Of a stretch of 64,000 nucleotides of DNA, positions 55,001 to 63,822 are shown piece by piece (the first letter of the stretch is position 1; each line of letters begins with the position of its first letter). The translations under genes were made by a program, and so were the position numbers. A model generated the notes under the pieces. It saw only the letters and a program-made list of their open reading frames with translations, was not told the DNA's origin and made no database searches. The DNA is from Bradyrhizobium nivariense (GTDB lineage: Bacteria; Pseudomonadota; Alphaproteobacteria; Rhizobiales; Xanthobacteraceae), in contig NZ_JARVWW010000006.1 in the NCBI RefSeq assembly GCF_029846715.1, forward strand, positions 1 through 64,000. The letters run 5' to 3'.

Positions 55001-56001
55001 CCGCAAAGCCGCTCATTGCACTGGCAATGGGAGACCCCGCCGGCATCAGCCCGGAGCTGACCGCAAAGCTCGTGGTGCAGGACGACATCCGCGCCCGCAG
55101 CCGGATCGTCGTGATCGGCGACCGCCGCATCTTCGATGAGGGCGCGCGCATTGCCGGCGTCAAGCCGGAACTAACCATGATGGAGCAGGGGGCCGACGTC
55201 CGCGCGGCGGAGGGTGAGACGCTGTTCGTCGATCTCGGCCACCTCGATCCCAGCGACGTCCAGCAGGGCATTGCGAGCCTTGCCGGCGGCAGGTTCGCGC
55301 TTGCCAACTACAGGCACGCGCTCGAATTCGGTCGCGACAGCCGCGTCGATGCCGTCTGCTTCACCCCGTTCAACAAGCAGGCGATGCGGCTGGCCCGCGC
55401 CGAGTATGACGACGAGATCGCGTTCTCCGCGGAAGTGGTCGGACTCAAAACTCCCGCAAGCGAGTTCAATGTGCTGGACCGACTCTGGAACGCACGCGTG
55501 ACGTCTCACATCCCGCTCAAGGACGTCGCCGCGCGACTGTCCGGCGAGCGCATCCATCGCGCGCTCGAGCTGACCGATTCATGCATGCGCAATGCCGGCT
55601 TCGCCCGGCCGCGCATCGCGGTCGCCGGTCTCAATCCGCATGCCGGCGACGGCGGCAATTTCGGCCGCGAGGAGATCGATGTCATCGCGCCCGTGGTCGC
55701 GGCCGGCCAGCGTGAGGGTATTGCAGCCGAAGGGCCGTTCCCTGCTGACACGGTGTTTTTGCGTGCCAAAGGCGGCGCCTTCGATGCAGTGCTGACGATG
55801 TATCACGACCAGGGCCAGATTGCGATGAAGCTGATGGGGTTTGATCGCGGCGTGACGTTGCTCGGCGGCTTTCCGTTCCCGATCTGCACGCCCGCCCACG
55901 GCACCGCCTACGACATCGCCGGCCAAGGCATCGCATCGATCGGCGCCAGCCGCGCTGCGTTACTGCTCGCGGCAGAGATGGCCGCGCGGCGCAGTGCCTG
56001 A
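54997..56001 (+). CDS. PdxA-family dehydrogenase
   Basis: A 334-residue member of the PdxA family of NAD(P)-dependent, decarboxylating dehydrogenases. IALAMGDPAGISPELTAKL is the start signature; the metal-binding histidines are in VTSHIPL, GLNPHAGDGG and MYHDQGQIAMKLMG. The family includes 4-hydroxythreonine-4-phosphate dehydrogenase but also catabolic members (threonate/erythronate 4-phosphate dehydrogenases and the TphB type acting on aromatic diol carboxylates). Here it lies in a catabolic operon, so a catabolic role is more likely than vitamin B6 synthesis. Confidence 0.88.
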   Translation: MTAKPLIALAMGDPAGISPELTAKLVVQDDIRARSRIVVIGDRRIFDEGARIAGVKPELTMMEQGADVRAAEGETLFVDLGHLDPSDVQQGIASLAGGRFALANYRHALEFGRDSRVDAVCFTPFNKQAMRLARAEYDDEIAFSAEVVGLKTPASEFNVLDRLWNARVTSHIPLKDVAARLSGERIHRALELTDSCMRNAGFARPRIAVAGLNPHAGDGGNFGREEIDVIAPVVAAGQREGIAAEGPFPADTVFLRAKGGAFDAVLTMYHDQGQIAMKLMGFDRGVTLLGGFPFPICTPAHGTAYDIAGQGIASIGASRAALLLAAEMAARRSA

Positions 56002-56021
56002 TTGCAAGCGCTGACCTGGCG

Positions 56022-56438
56022 CTATTTCGCGAGGGGCGTCGTCAGTTCCTTGTCGGCTGTATCCACCACGAACACGGCGAGCAGTTTCGCTGGCTCGGTG
56101 TCGCTGGCATTGGCGCTGACGGCGTGGCGGTCGCCGGGCTTTTCAGAGAAGTTCTCTCCCTTGTGAAAGACCTTGGCGGGACCGTCATTGACCTGACTGC
56201 GGATCGCTCCTTCCAGGACGGTGGCGTAGATGAAAGCCGAGGGCGCGTGGATGTGGGCCGGCGAGGACCCGCTGGGACCATACTCGACCAGCACGCCCTT
56301 CATGCTCTTGCCCGGGACGTTCGGCAGCGCCTGGTCGAACACGACCGTCACCTTGGCCGATGGCGCGGCCGTTTCGGCTGCATGAGCCGCGAGGAATGAC
56401 GCGGTATAAACCGCAATTGCGATCAGCAATCTGCGCAT
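56022..56438 (-). CDS. Exported cupin domain protein
   Basis: A 138-residue protein with a signal peptide (MRRLLIAIAVYTASFLAAHAAE). The cupin barrel is visible in SPAHIHAPSAFIYATVLEGAIRSQV (motif 1, H-x-H) and ENFSEKPGDRHAVSANASDTEPAKLLAVFV (motif 2 with G-D-x-H). It resembles a group of small periplasmic cupins of unknown function; the histidines could bind a metal. Convergent with the PdxA-like gene (20 bases apart). Its transcript probably follows the NmrA-like gene. Confidence 0.88.
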   Translation of the reverse strand: MRRLLIAIAVYTASFLAAHAAETAAPSAKVTVVFDQALPNVPGKSMKGVLVEYGPSGSSPAHIHAPSAFIYATVLEGAIRSQVNDGPAKVFHKGENFSEKPGDRHAVSANASDTEPAKLLAVFVVDTADKELTTPLAK

Positions 56439-56489
56439 GGGATTCTCTTCCTTGCCGTTTCTGTCGTGATCTGCGGGACTTGCGGGTCT

Positions 56490-57233
56490 TCAGAGCCTCG
56501 CAAGCCATGTTGCGAGTGGCGTTTTTCCGAGCCGCGCCTCGCCGAGCGGGTTCAGCGATGTGTCGTCAATGGGAGCGCCGTAATACGTTGCCTTTGGGTC
56601 TCCCACCACCGGTCGAGTGTCGCCGGACGCCTTCAGGCGCCGTGCGATGAATTCATTGAAGGGAGCCTTCTCAGGTCCAGCGATATCGATCGTGCCGTTG
56701 AGCGGCTGGCCCATCGCGACCTCCGCGAGGCGATCAGCCACGTCGTCGGCCGCGATCGGCTGAAACAACGCCGATGGAACGACGACCCGGCCCTCGGTCG
56801 CACCCATATCGGCGATGGCGCCGAGGAATTCGAAGAACTGGGTGGCGCGGACGACCGAGTAGGGGACCGGGGATGCCTTGACGATGGTCTCCTGCGCGAG
56901 CTTGGCACGAAAATAGGCGATGTCGGGCGAGCGATCAGTCCCCACGATCGAGAGCGCCACATGATGCTTCACGGCCGCGGCCGCCTCAGTCGCGGCGAGA
57001 TTTTTGCTCGAACGCTCGAAGAATTCGAGCACGGCGGCAGGCTCCCAGGACGGCGCGTTGGCAACGTCGACGACGACATCCGCGCCCGCCAGCACTGCTG
57101 CGAGACCTTCACCGGTCACGGCGTTCACGCCGGATTTCGGCGAGGCTGCCACGGCGTTGTGGCCTTGCTGCTTGAGCTTCGCTACGAGCTTGGATCCGAT
57201 TAATCCGGTCCCGCCGATCACGACGATCTTCAT
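56490..57233 (-). CDS. NAD(P)-binding NmrA-like protein
   Basis: A 247-residue Rossmann-fold protein. MKIVVIGGTGLIGSKLVAKL is the nucleotide-binding motif; SIVGTDRSPDIAYFRAKLAQETIV and VVRATQFFEFLGAI fit the atypical SDR/NmrA group, which lacks the classical Tyr-x-x-x-Lys site. The frame opens at 57251, but Met at 57233 has AGGAGAC 7 bases upstream and is preferred. Function unknown: reductase or regulatory sensor. Probably co-transcribed with the cupin gene (51 bases apart). Confidence 0.88.
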   Translation of the reverse strand: MKIVVIGGTGLIGSKLVAKLKQQGHNAVAASPKSGVNAVTGEGLAAVLAGADVVVDVANAPSWEPAAVLEFFERSSKNLAATEAAAAVKHHVALSIVGTDRSPDIAYFRAKLAQETIVKASPVPYSVVRATQFFEFLGAIADMGATEGRVVVPSALFQPIAADDVADRLAEVAMGQPLNGTIDIAGPEKAPFNEFIARRLKASGDTRPVVGDPKATYYGAPIDDTSLNPLGEARLGKTPLATWLARL

Positions 57234-57648
57234 GGCATGTCTCCTGGTCATTTTGCGAGCGCGGGATGGTCAGGGCCAAGTGGTGTCCACGCTCCGCTGA
57301 TGTAGGCTGTATTTACAGGAGCAATGCGGCGGGCTCTTGCCTGGAATCGGCTTGCATTGCCGAAAAATGCGCAAGACATCGCGTCGCGATGCGACAGCAA
57401 ACGGTAAGGGATCATTCCCTCGTGTCTTGAATATCCACGTGTGTCAGGCGAGGCTAACTGCCACGCAGCCTAGACTACGCAATCATTGCAGATTGCCAGT
57501 GTTTTTGCCCGACGAGTCAAACGATCGGGCGGAACGAAAAAGCCTAGCATTATCAGCCCCCGCGCTACTGTGCATGGGGTTGTTTTTCAGATTTTAAGTT
57601 GGGCATGAGGCGGACGGCATTTTGCCGTTCAGCTCTGCTCGATCAGCC
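57234..57648. other. Intergenic stretch, no gene seen
   Basis: No convincing ORF on either strand. It should contain the promoter of the NmrA-like gene and the 3' end of the receptor-like gene. The 57470-57600 part is lower in GC than its surroundings. Confidence 0.5.
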
Positions 57649-58719
57649 TCACGCCCCGCAGACGATCACGCCGTACCAGCCCAAGCCCCGATAGGTCTCG
57701 TAGCCGGGCGTCGCATGGAACGCGACCAGCGTGCCCGAGCGGTCCTGATAGAAGCCGGAGCGCTGGCCATTGAGCGACAGCGAGATGCGTTCGCTGAGAA
57801 TGCCTTGTCCATCGGAGGCGGCGATGACGCGAAGATTGGAGTCGACCAGCAGCACGCGCGCCTTGTCGCTGTCGCGCACGCCTTGCACGATGGCGCGGGC
57901 CTGTGCCTCCCAGTCGAAATGGATGGCGAGCACGCCGATCGGCGCGCCGTTGGCCTGGCCGCCGGCGCGGACGCTGGCGCAATAGGTCGCGACCTGCGCG
58001 TTGCCGAGCAGGGGCTGGTTCTCGACGTCGCCGGCGACATAGTCGTCGCCGGACCGCAAGGCCTTCGCCTCGCGAAACCATTTGGTGTGGGCGACGTTCT
58101 GGCCGACGGCGCGAAAGCGGTCGGCGCGGCCGTTGGCGATGACGTTGCCGTCGAGGTCGCAGAGCCAGAGGTCGAGATAGACGGTGTAGGCACCGAGGAT
58201 CACGCCGAGACGCTGCGAGGCATGAGAGACGGCCGCGGCGCTGGGCGAGGCCGCGCAATCGACCAACGCGGAATCGGTCGCCCACCAGCGCACGTCGCAG
58301 GTACGTTCATAGAGGTTGCGGTCGATCAGCTCGATGGCGTTGAGCGACAAATCGACCATGCGCTCGCCGCGCGAGCGCTGGCTCATCCGGTCGATCGAGG
58401 CGACGAGATCGCCGGTCCGTTTCGTCAGCTGGCTTTCGAGCTCGCGGGCGATGGTCTCGACCTGCTGGCCGACGCCGCGCACCTCCTGCGCCACCACAGC
58501 GAAGCCCGCGCCCTGCGCACCGGCGCGCGAGCTCTCGATCAGCGCGTTCAGCGCCAGCATCTTCATCTGGTTGGTGATCTGCTGGATCGCCTTGGTCTTG
58601 TCGACCGCGATCTGGTTGACCTCCGCCGTGAGGCGGTTGATCAGAGCGGAGATGTCGGAATCATCATCGGCGGGTTCGTTGGCGATCGGCTTGGCTTTGA
58701 GACCCAGCGCAGCGGACAT
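57649..58719 (-). CDS. Soluble receptor-like protein: MCP signalling hairpin followed by a Cache-like sensor
   Basis: A 356-residue protein with reversed domain order. Residues about 20-95 resemble the tip of an MCP signalling domain (IQQITNQMKMLALNALIESSRAG, GAGFAVVAQEVRGVGQQVETIA), but the long flanking helices are absent. Residues about 120-350 look like a double-Cache/PDC sensor: LWLCDLDGNVIANGRADRFR, KWFREAKALRSGDDY, ARVLLVDSNLRVIAASDGQG and GFYQDRSGTLVAFHATPGYETYRGLGW. There is no signal peptide or membrane helix, so it should be cytoplasmic. A start at 58719 (Met) follows AAGGGAAGC. Confidence 0.85.
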   Translation of the reverse strand: MSAALGLKAKPIANEPADDDSDISALINRLTAEVNQIAVDKTKAIQQITNQMKMLALNALIESSRAGAQGAGFAVVAQEVRGVGQQVETIARELESQLTKRTGDLVASIDRMSQRSRGERMVDLSLNAIELIDRNLYERTCDVRWWATDSALVDCAASPSAAAVSHASQRLGVILGAYTVYLDLWLCDLDGNVIANGRADRFRAVGQNVAHTKWFREAKALRSGDDYVAGDVENQPLLGNAQVATYCASVRAGGQANGAPIGVLAIHFDWEAQARAIVQGVRDSDKARVLLVDSNLRVIAASDGQGILSERISLSLNGQRSGFYQDRSGTLVAFHATPGYETYRGLGWYGVIVCGA

Positions 58720-58997
58720 CGGGGGGCTTCCCTTGGCAATGAGGCCTGATCTGCAACGAACCCGGAACAATCACTGACAGATCGAATACGAGTCTTTTTC
58801 GAAGATTCCGCCTAACGCCTGCTTAATTTGCTGTTTTGCGGAATGCTCAAATGATAGTCAGTCCGCGTAGCAAAGCAGCAATCCACCGCTTTGTGCGGCG
58901 CAGACATTGCAAATCCCGGAGGATTCCGGGTCAATCGTCCCGCCGGCTGGCCGATGCGATACCTCCGGCACCAGGTTCCTCAAACCAACCGCTATTC

Positions 58998-60839
58998 ATG
59001 ACGCCGCCCGCCACCGCCTTGCCCGTCGAAGTGCCCCCGGCGTTCCTGGGAGTGGCGCGCTCGCTCACTGACAAGCTCTGGCGCGACCGGCTGGACGCGC
59101 GCGGGGCGGCCAAGGCGCTCGCCATCGTGCAGCGGCACCAATTACCCGAGCTGCTGGCGCGGGTGCTGGCGGGCCGCGGTGTCGACATCGATGCTGTCGC
59201 AGATTTCCTCGATCCGACCATCCGCAAGCTTCTGCCGGACCCGTTCACGGTGACGGAGATGGAAGCCGCAGCAAAGCGGATTGCGGATGCCGCCGCGAAA
59301 GGCGAGAAGGTCGCGATCTTCGGCGATTACGATGTCGACGGCGCGACCTCGGCGGCGCTGCTGGCCTGGCATCTGCGCCATTGTGGCCTCGATCCGCTGA
59401 TCCACATTCCCGACCGCATCTTTGAGGGCTACGGGCCCAACACGGAAGCTGTGCGTGGGCTGGCGGCAAAGGGGGCGACGCTGCTCGTCACCGTCGATTG
59501 CGGCACCACCAGCATCGAGCCGCTCGCCGAAGCAAAACGTCTCGGCATGTCCGTTGTCGTGATCGACCATCATCAGGCCGGCACGGAGCTTCCGGAGGTT
59601 GACGCATTGGTCAATCCGAACCGGCTCGACGATCTCTCCGGCCTCGGCCATCTCGCCGCCGTTGGCCTCGTGCTGGTGACGCTGGTCGCGGTCAATCGTG
59701 AATTGCGCCAGCGCGGCTTCTGGAACGCGGAGATGCCCGAGCCTGATCTGCTCGGCATGCTGCATCACGTCGCGCTCGGCACGGTTGCCGACGTCGCGCC
59801 GCTGATCGGTCTCAACCGAGCCTTCGTCGCCAAGGGCCTGATCGCGATGCGGCGGCGCGACCATGTCGGCCACACTGCGCTGATGGATGTGGCGCGGCTC
59901 AACGGACCGCCGGAGGCCTGGCATCTCGGCTTCATGCTGGGGCCGCGCATCAATGCCGGCGGCCGCATCGGCCGGGCCGATCTCGGCGTGCGCCTGCTTC
60001 TGGAGGGCGACAGCGTCGAGGCCGCGCGGATCGCCGCCGAGCTCGACCGGCTCAACAGCGAGCGCCGCATCATCGAGCAGGCGGCCGAAGCGCAGGCCGA
60101 AGCCGAGGCGCTCGCCTCGATCGGCTTCGAGGACAAGATCGGCGTGATCGTGACGGCCTCCGAAGGCTGGCATCCCGGCGTGGTCGGTCTCGTTGCGTCC
60201 CGGTTGAAGGAGAAGTTCTCGCGGCCCGTCTTCGCGATCGCGCTGGAGCCCGGCGGCATCGGCACCGGCTCCGGCCGCTCGATTGCCGGCGTCGATCTCG
60301 GCAAGGCGGTGCGGCAGGCGGTCGCCGACGGCATTCTGCTCAAGGGCGGCGGCCACGCGATGGCTGCGGGCGTCACGCTGCGGAAGGAGAAGCTCGCCGA
60401 GTTTCGCGCGTACCTCGAGAATGCGCTGGCGCGTGACGTTGCCGAGGCGCGCCACGTCAACGAGCTCTATATCGACGGCGCGGTCTCCGCGCGCGCGGTG
60501 ACGACCGAGCTTGCGACAACGCTCAACCGCGCAGGTCCCTTCGGCAGCGGCAATCCGGAAGTCGTGTTGGCGCTGCCGGCGCATCAGCTCGTCTATGCCG
60601 ACGAGGTCGGACAGGCGCATTTGCGGCTACGCTTCAAGTCGGGCGACGGCGCCATCGTCAACGGCATCGCGTTCCGTTCGGTCGGCCAGAAGCTCGGCAA
60701 CGCGCTTGTTGCCAATCGCGGCCAGCAATTGCATGTCGCGGGATCATTGTCGGTCGATCGCTACCAGGGCGCCGAGCGCGTGCAATTCCGCGTCATCGAC
60801 GTCGCGCTACCCGACCAAGGGCCATCCATGATTAGATAA
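58998..60839 (+). CDS. recJ: Single-stranded-DNA-specific 5'-3' exonuclease RecJ
   Basis: A 613-residue DHH-superfamily nuclease used in recombination and mismatch repair. FGDYDVDGATSAALLAWHLR (motif I), TVDCGTTSIEPL (II), VVIDHHQAGTELPEVDALVNP (DHH motif III), and the DHHA1 part with GRSIAGVDLGKAVRQA and GGGHAMAAGVTL are all in order. The preferred start is ATG at 58998; the frame opens at 58836 but the extra 54 codons are Arg-rich. The SDR gene starts 30 bases after the stop. Confidence 0.96.
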   Translation: MTPPATALPVEVPPAFLGVARSLTDKLWRDRLDARGAAKALAIVQRHQLPELLARVLAGRGVDIDAVADFLDPTIRKLLPDPFTVTEMEAAAKRIADAAAKGEKVAIFGDYDVDGATSAALLAWHLRHCGLDPLIHIPDRIFEGYGPNTEAVRGLAAKGATLLVTVDCGTTSIEPLAEAKRLGMSVVVIDHHQAGTELPEVDALVNPNRLDDLSGLGHLAAVGLVLVTLVAVNRELRQRGFWNAEMPEPDLLGMLHHVALGTVADVAPLIGLNRAFVAKGLIAMRRRDHVGHTALMDVARLNGPPEAWHLGFMLGPRINAGGRIGRADLGVRLLLEGDSVEAARIAAELDRLNSERRIIEQAAEAQAEAEALASIGFEDKIGVIVTASEGWHPGVVGLVASRLKEKFSRPVFAIALEPGGIGTGSGRSIAGVDLGKAVRQAVADGILLKGGGHAMAAGVTLRKEKLAEFRAYLENALARDVAEARHVNELYIDGAVSARAVTTELATTLNRAGPFGSGNPEVVLALPAHQLVYADEVGQAHLRLRFKSGDGAIVNGIAFRSVGQKLGNALVANRGQQLHVAGSLSVDRYQGAERVQFRVIDVALPDQGPSMIR

Positions 60840-60869
60840 CGGCCTCAAACAACAAAAAAGGGAGTGAAG

Positions 60870-61679
60870 ATGGCGGGGCAGGTCGAGGGCAAAGTGGCGC
60901 TGGTGACGGGCGGCGCCTCCGGAATTGGCGAGGCCATCGTCGAGCTGTTCGCGCGCGAGGGCGCCACCGTCATTGCCTCCGACATCGACGAGCTGCGAGG
61001 CCCAGAGCTCGCCAAGCGCATCACCAAGGCCGGCGGCAAGGCGATTTTCCTGGAGCAGGACGTCACCAGCGAGGAGCGCTGGATCGAGATCGTCGCCGAT
61101 ATCGCGACGCGCTTTGGTCGGCTCGATATTCTCGTCTCCAACGCCGGCATCGGCATTGCCGTGCCGTCGATCGTCGACATGACGCTCGGTGACTGGCGCA
61201 AGCAGAGCGCGATCAACCTCGACGGCGTCTTCCTCTCGGTCAAGCATTGCCAGCCCTTGATGCGCAAGACCGGAGGCGGCTCGATCGTCATGATGTCCTC
61301 GCTTGCGGGCCTGCGCGGCTCGCCCGGGCTGTCGGCCTATTCGGCGACCAAGGGCGGCGTGCGGATGTTCGCAAAATCGATCGCGATGGAGTGTGCGGCG
61401 GCCGGTGATGGCATCCGCGTCAATTCCGTCCATCCCGGCATCATCGACACGCCGATCTGGGGCAAGATCCCGACCGGGGCGACCGGCAACCACGGCAACG
61501 CGCCGATCGATCCGGACGAGCGTGCGCGTGTCGTCACGCCGCTCGGCCGCGCCGGCCAGGCTGGGGAGATCGCCTCCGGCGTGCTGTATCTGGCCTCCGA
61601 TGCCTCGCGCTACGTCACGGGCAGCGAGCTCGTCATCGACGGCGGCATGAACGCCGGCGGCGTCCCCCGGCGGCAATAA
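60870..61679 (+). CDS. SDR family oxidoreductase
   Basis: A 269-residue classical SDR. VTGGASGIGEAIVELFAREGA is the nucleotide-binding motif, VSNAGIGI the NNAG-type motif, and MSSLAGLRGSPGLSAYSATKGG holds the catalytic Ser, Tyr and Lys. ASDIDEL at the end of strand 2 has Asp, predicting NAD preference. Start ATG at 60870 with AAGGGAGTGAAG upstream. Similar to cyclopentanol or 7-alpha-hydroxysteroid dehydrogenase relatives; substrate unknown. Confidence 0.93.
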   Translation: MAGQVEGKVALVTGGASGIGEAIVELFAREGATVIASDIDELRGPELAKRITKAGGKAIFLEQDVTSEERWIEIVADIATRFGRLDILVSNAGIGIAVPSIVDMTLGDWRKQSAINLDGVFLSVKHCQPLMRKTGGGSIVMMSSLAGLRGSPGLSAYSATKGGVRMFAKSIAMECAAAGDGIRVNSVHPGIIDTPIWGKIPTGATGNHGNAPIDPDERARVVTPLGRAGQAGEIASGVLYLASDASRYVTGSELVIDGGMNAGGVPRRQ

Positions 61680-61788
61680 GCCGCCGCGCGGGCTGCGAAG
61701 GGCAGGGTGGCGCCCGCAGGGGCTGACGCGCAGGCGCAGCCCCTGTAGAACGCTGGAACCTTCCGACCGACAGAGGTGTCCTCCCGCC

Positions 61789-62586
61789 ATGGCGCACAGC
61801 CTTCACTCTTCGTCATCCACGCCAGCGCCGTTCCGCTCGAACCGGCCGGATCTCGTCAGCGATGCGATCCGCAGCGCGCGCGAGGATCTTGCCGCCTGCT
61901 TCCGGATGGCGGCGCGCAACGGCTTTGAGGAGGGCATCTGCAACCACTTCTCGGCCGTGGTGCCGGGCCACGACGATCTCTTCCTGGTCAACCCCTACGG
62001 CTACGCCTTCCGCGAGCTGACCGCGTCGAAACTGCTGATCTGCGACTTCCACGGCAACGTGCTCGACGGCGAGGGCGTGCCCGAGGCGACCGCGTTCTAC
62101 ATCCATGCCGAGATGCACAAGCGCCTGCCGCGCGCCAAGGTCGCCTTCCACACCCACATGCCCTACGCCACGGCGCTGTCGATGACGGAGGGCGATCCGC
62201 TGATCTGGGCCGGCCAGACCGCGCTGAAATTCTACGGTCGCACGGCCGTGGACCGCGACTACAACGGCCTCGCGCTCGATAACCGCGAAGGCGCGCGCAT
62301 CGCATCCGCCGTTGGGGATGCCGACATCATCTTCATGAAGCATCACGGCGTGATGGTGCTGGCGCCGACCATTGCGGAGGCCTGGGACGATCTTTATTAC
62401 CTGGAGCGCGCCGCCGAGGTGCAGGTGCTGGCGATGTCGACGGGGCGACAGGTGCTGCCGGTCGATCCAGCGATTGCGGCTGAGACGTACAGGCAGATGC
62501 GTGAAGGCGATTCCGAATCCGCGCGGCTGCATCTTGCGGCGATCCGTCGCCAGCTCGATGCTGAGGAGCCGCAGTATAGGCACTGA
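61789..62586 (+). CDS. Class II aldolase/adducin family protein
   Basis: A 265-residue zinc-type class II aldolase/adducin domain protein. RNGFEEGICNHFSAVVPG is the N-terminal substrate segment, FHTHMPYATALSM holds two of the zinc-binding histidines, and MKHHGVMVLAPTIAEAWDDLYYLERAAEV the third. Family enzymes cleave sugar phosphates (fuculose, ribulose) or are dehydratases; some are structural. Start ATG at 61789. It follows the SDR gene by 109 bases and may share a sugar or polyol pathway (inference). Confidence 0.92.
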   Translation: MAHSLHSSSSTPAPFRSNRPDLVSDAIRSAREDLAACFRMAARNGFEEGICNHFSAVVPGHDDLFLVNPYGYAFRELTASKLLICDFHGNVLDGEGVPEATAFYIHAEMHKRLPRAKVAFHTHMPYATALSMTEGDPLIWAGQTALKFYGRTAVDRDYNGLALDNREGARIASAVGDADIIFMKHHGVMVLAPTIAEAWDDLYYLERAAEVQVLAMSTGRQVLPVDPAIAAETYRQMREGDSESARLHLAAIRRQLDAEEPQYRH

Positions 62587-62592
62587 GCCTGC

Positions 62593-63822
62593 CTACGACC
62601 CCTGGCGCAGCTTGGCCAGCACCTTCAGCCCGCCGTATCCATCCGCAGGCGCAATTCCCGCGCGCTGCTGAAAATCCTTGATCGCCTTCATGGTGTCGTT
62701 GCCGACGCGGCCGTCGGTGCCGCCGGTGTCGAAGCCCGCCTTGGTCAGTCGCGTCTGCATCTCCTGCACCTCGGCGAGCGTCAGCGCGCGCTCCGAACCC
62801 GGGAACGGCTGGATGAACGGCGGCGCGCCGAGGCAGCGGTCGCCGAGATGGCAGATCGCCAGCGCATAATTCATCGAGGGATTGTAGCTTTTCACCGCGT
62901 TGAAATTCGGTCCGAGCAGGAATGTCGGCCCGCCCGCAACCGGGGTCCACATCTGCGCGGATGCGGAGGCTTGCGGAAACGGCTGTCCGTCGGCGCGGGT
63001 GACGCCGGCCGCCTGCCATGCCGCATAGGTCCGGCTGCCGCTCATCTCACTGGGCGCGCGCACCTCATAGCCCCAATGCTCGCCGCGGTGCCATTTGCCG
63101 CGGTTGACGAGATATTTTGCGGTCGAGCCCAGCGCATCGTCGGGCTTGCCGAACGGCGACACCTTGCCGTCGCCGTCATAGTCGATGCCGACATTGAGCC
63201 AGACTTCCGGCATCCATTGCGAATGCCCCATCGCGCCAGCCCAGGATCCCTGCATCTGCTCCGGCGTGCTCCAGCCCTTGTCGACGATGCGCAACGCGTT
63301 GATCAGCTCGGTCTCCCAATAGGCTTTTCGGCGCGGCTCGTTCCAGGCTAGTGCGGCGAGCGAGGGAAACACCGGCGTCATGTGGTTCTGCTGCACCAGC
63401 GGATCGCCATAGGCGGACTCGACGCCCCACAGCGCCAGCAGCGTGCCGCGCTCGACGCCGAAATCGCGCTCGATGCGCGCGAGCAGCGCCTCGTTGTTCT
63501 TCAGCGCGATCTTGCCGTTGATGATGCGCCAGTCGGAGACGCGACGGTTGATGTATTGCCAGACCTGCTCGTGGAATTCGGGCTGGTTGCGCATCTGCTT
63601 GAACACGCTCATGTCGGGCTCGACCCGCGCCATCGCGCGCTGCCAGGTCGCGGCCGAGATGCCCTTGGCCGCTGCACGTGCGTGAAAACCCTCGCGCCAT
63701 TCCTCAAAGCCCGGAGGCGCGGCCAGGGCGTATGTGGGTGACGCGGCTAAGGCTGCCGCGCCGAGCGCAGATTTCAGCAGGGTGCGGCGGGTGGGCGTGG
63801 CCGAGGAATCAGCTTGTTTCAT
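62593..63822 (-). CDS. Lytic murein transglycosylase with peptidoglycan-binding domain
   Basis: A 409-residue exported cell-wall enzyme of the MltB/SltB type. The N-terminus carries a twin-arginine-like signal (TRRTLLKSALGAAALAAS). The catalytic glutamate lies in TLLALWGVESAYGDPLVQQNHM; GSWAGAMGHSQWMPEVWLNVGIDYDGDG and FHEQVWQYINRRVSDWRI are family features. The C-terminus has a PG_binding_1 domain (EVQEMQTRLTKAGFDTGGTDGRVGNDTMKAIKDFQQRAG). It cleaves glycan strands to 1,6-anhydroMurNAc products, the very substrate type recycled by AnmK at 5493. Convergent with the aldolase gene. Confidence 0.94.
   Translation of the reverse strand: MKQADSSATPTRRTLLKSALGAAALAASPTYALAAPPGFEEWREGFHARAAAKGISAATWQRAMARVEPDMSVFKQMRNQPEFHEQVWQYINRRVSDWRIINGKIALKNNEALLARIERDFGVERGTLLALWGVESAYGDPLVQQNHMTPVFPSLAALAWNEPRRKAYWETELINALRIVDKGWSTPEQMQGSWAGAMGHSQWMPEVWLNVGIDYDGDGKVSPFGKPDDALGSTAKYLVNRGKWHRGEHWGYEVRAPSEMSGSRTYAAWQAAGVTRADGQPFPQASASAQMWTPVAGGPTFLLGPNFNAVKSYNPSMNYALAICHLGDRCLGAPPFIQPFPGSERALTLAEVQEMQTRLTKAGFDTGGTDGRVGNDTMKAIKDFQQRAGIAPADGYGGLKVLAKLRQGS

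Noticed and set aside
53410..56001. 863-codon ORF running through tctA into the PdxA-like gene
   Set aside because: The first part is the wrong frame over tctA; only the segment from 54997 is protein-like and matches PdxA.
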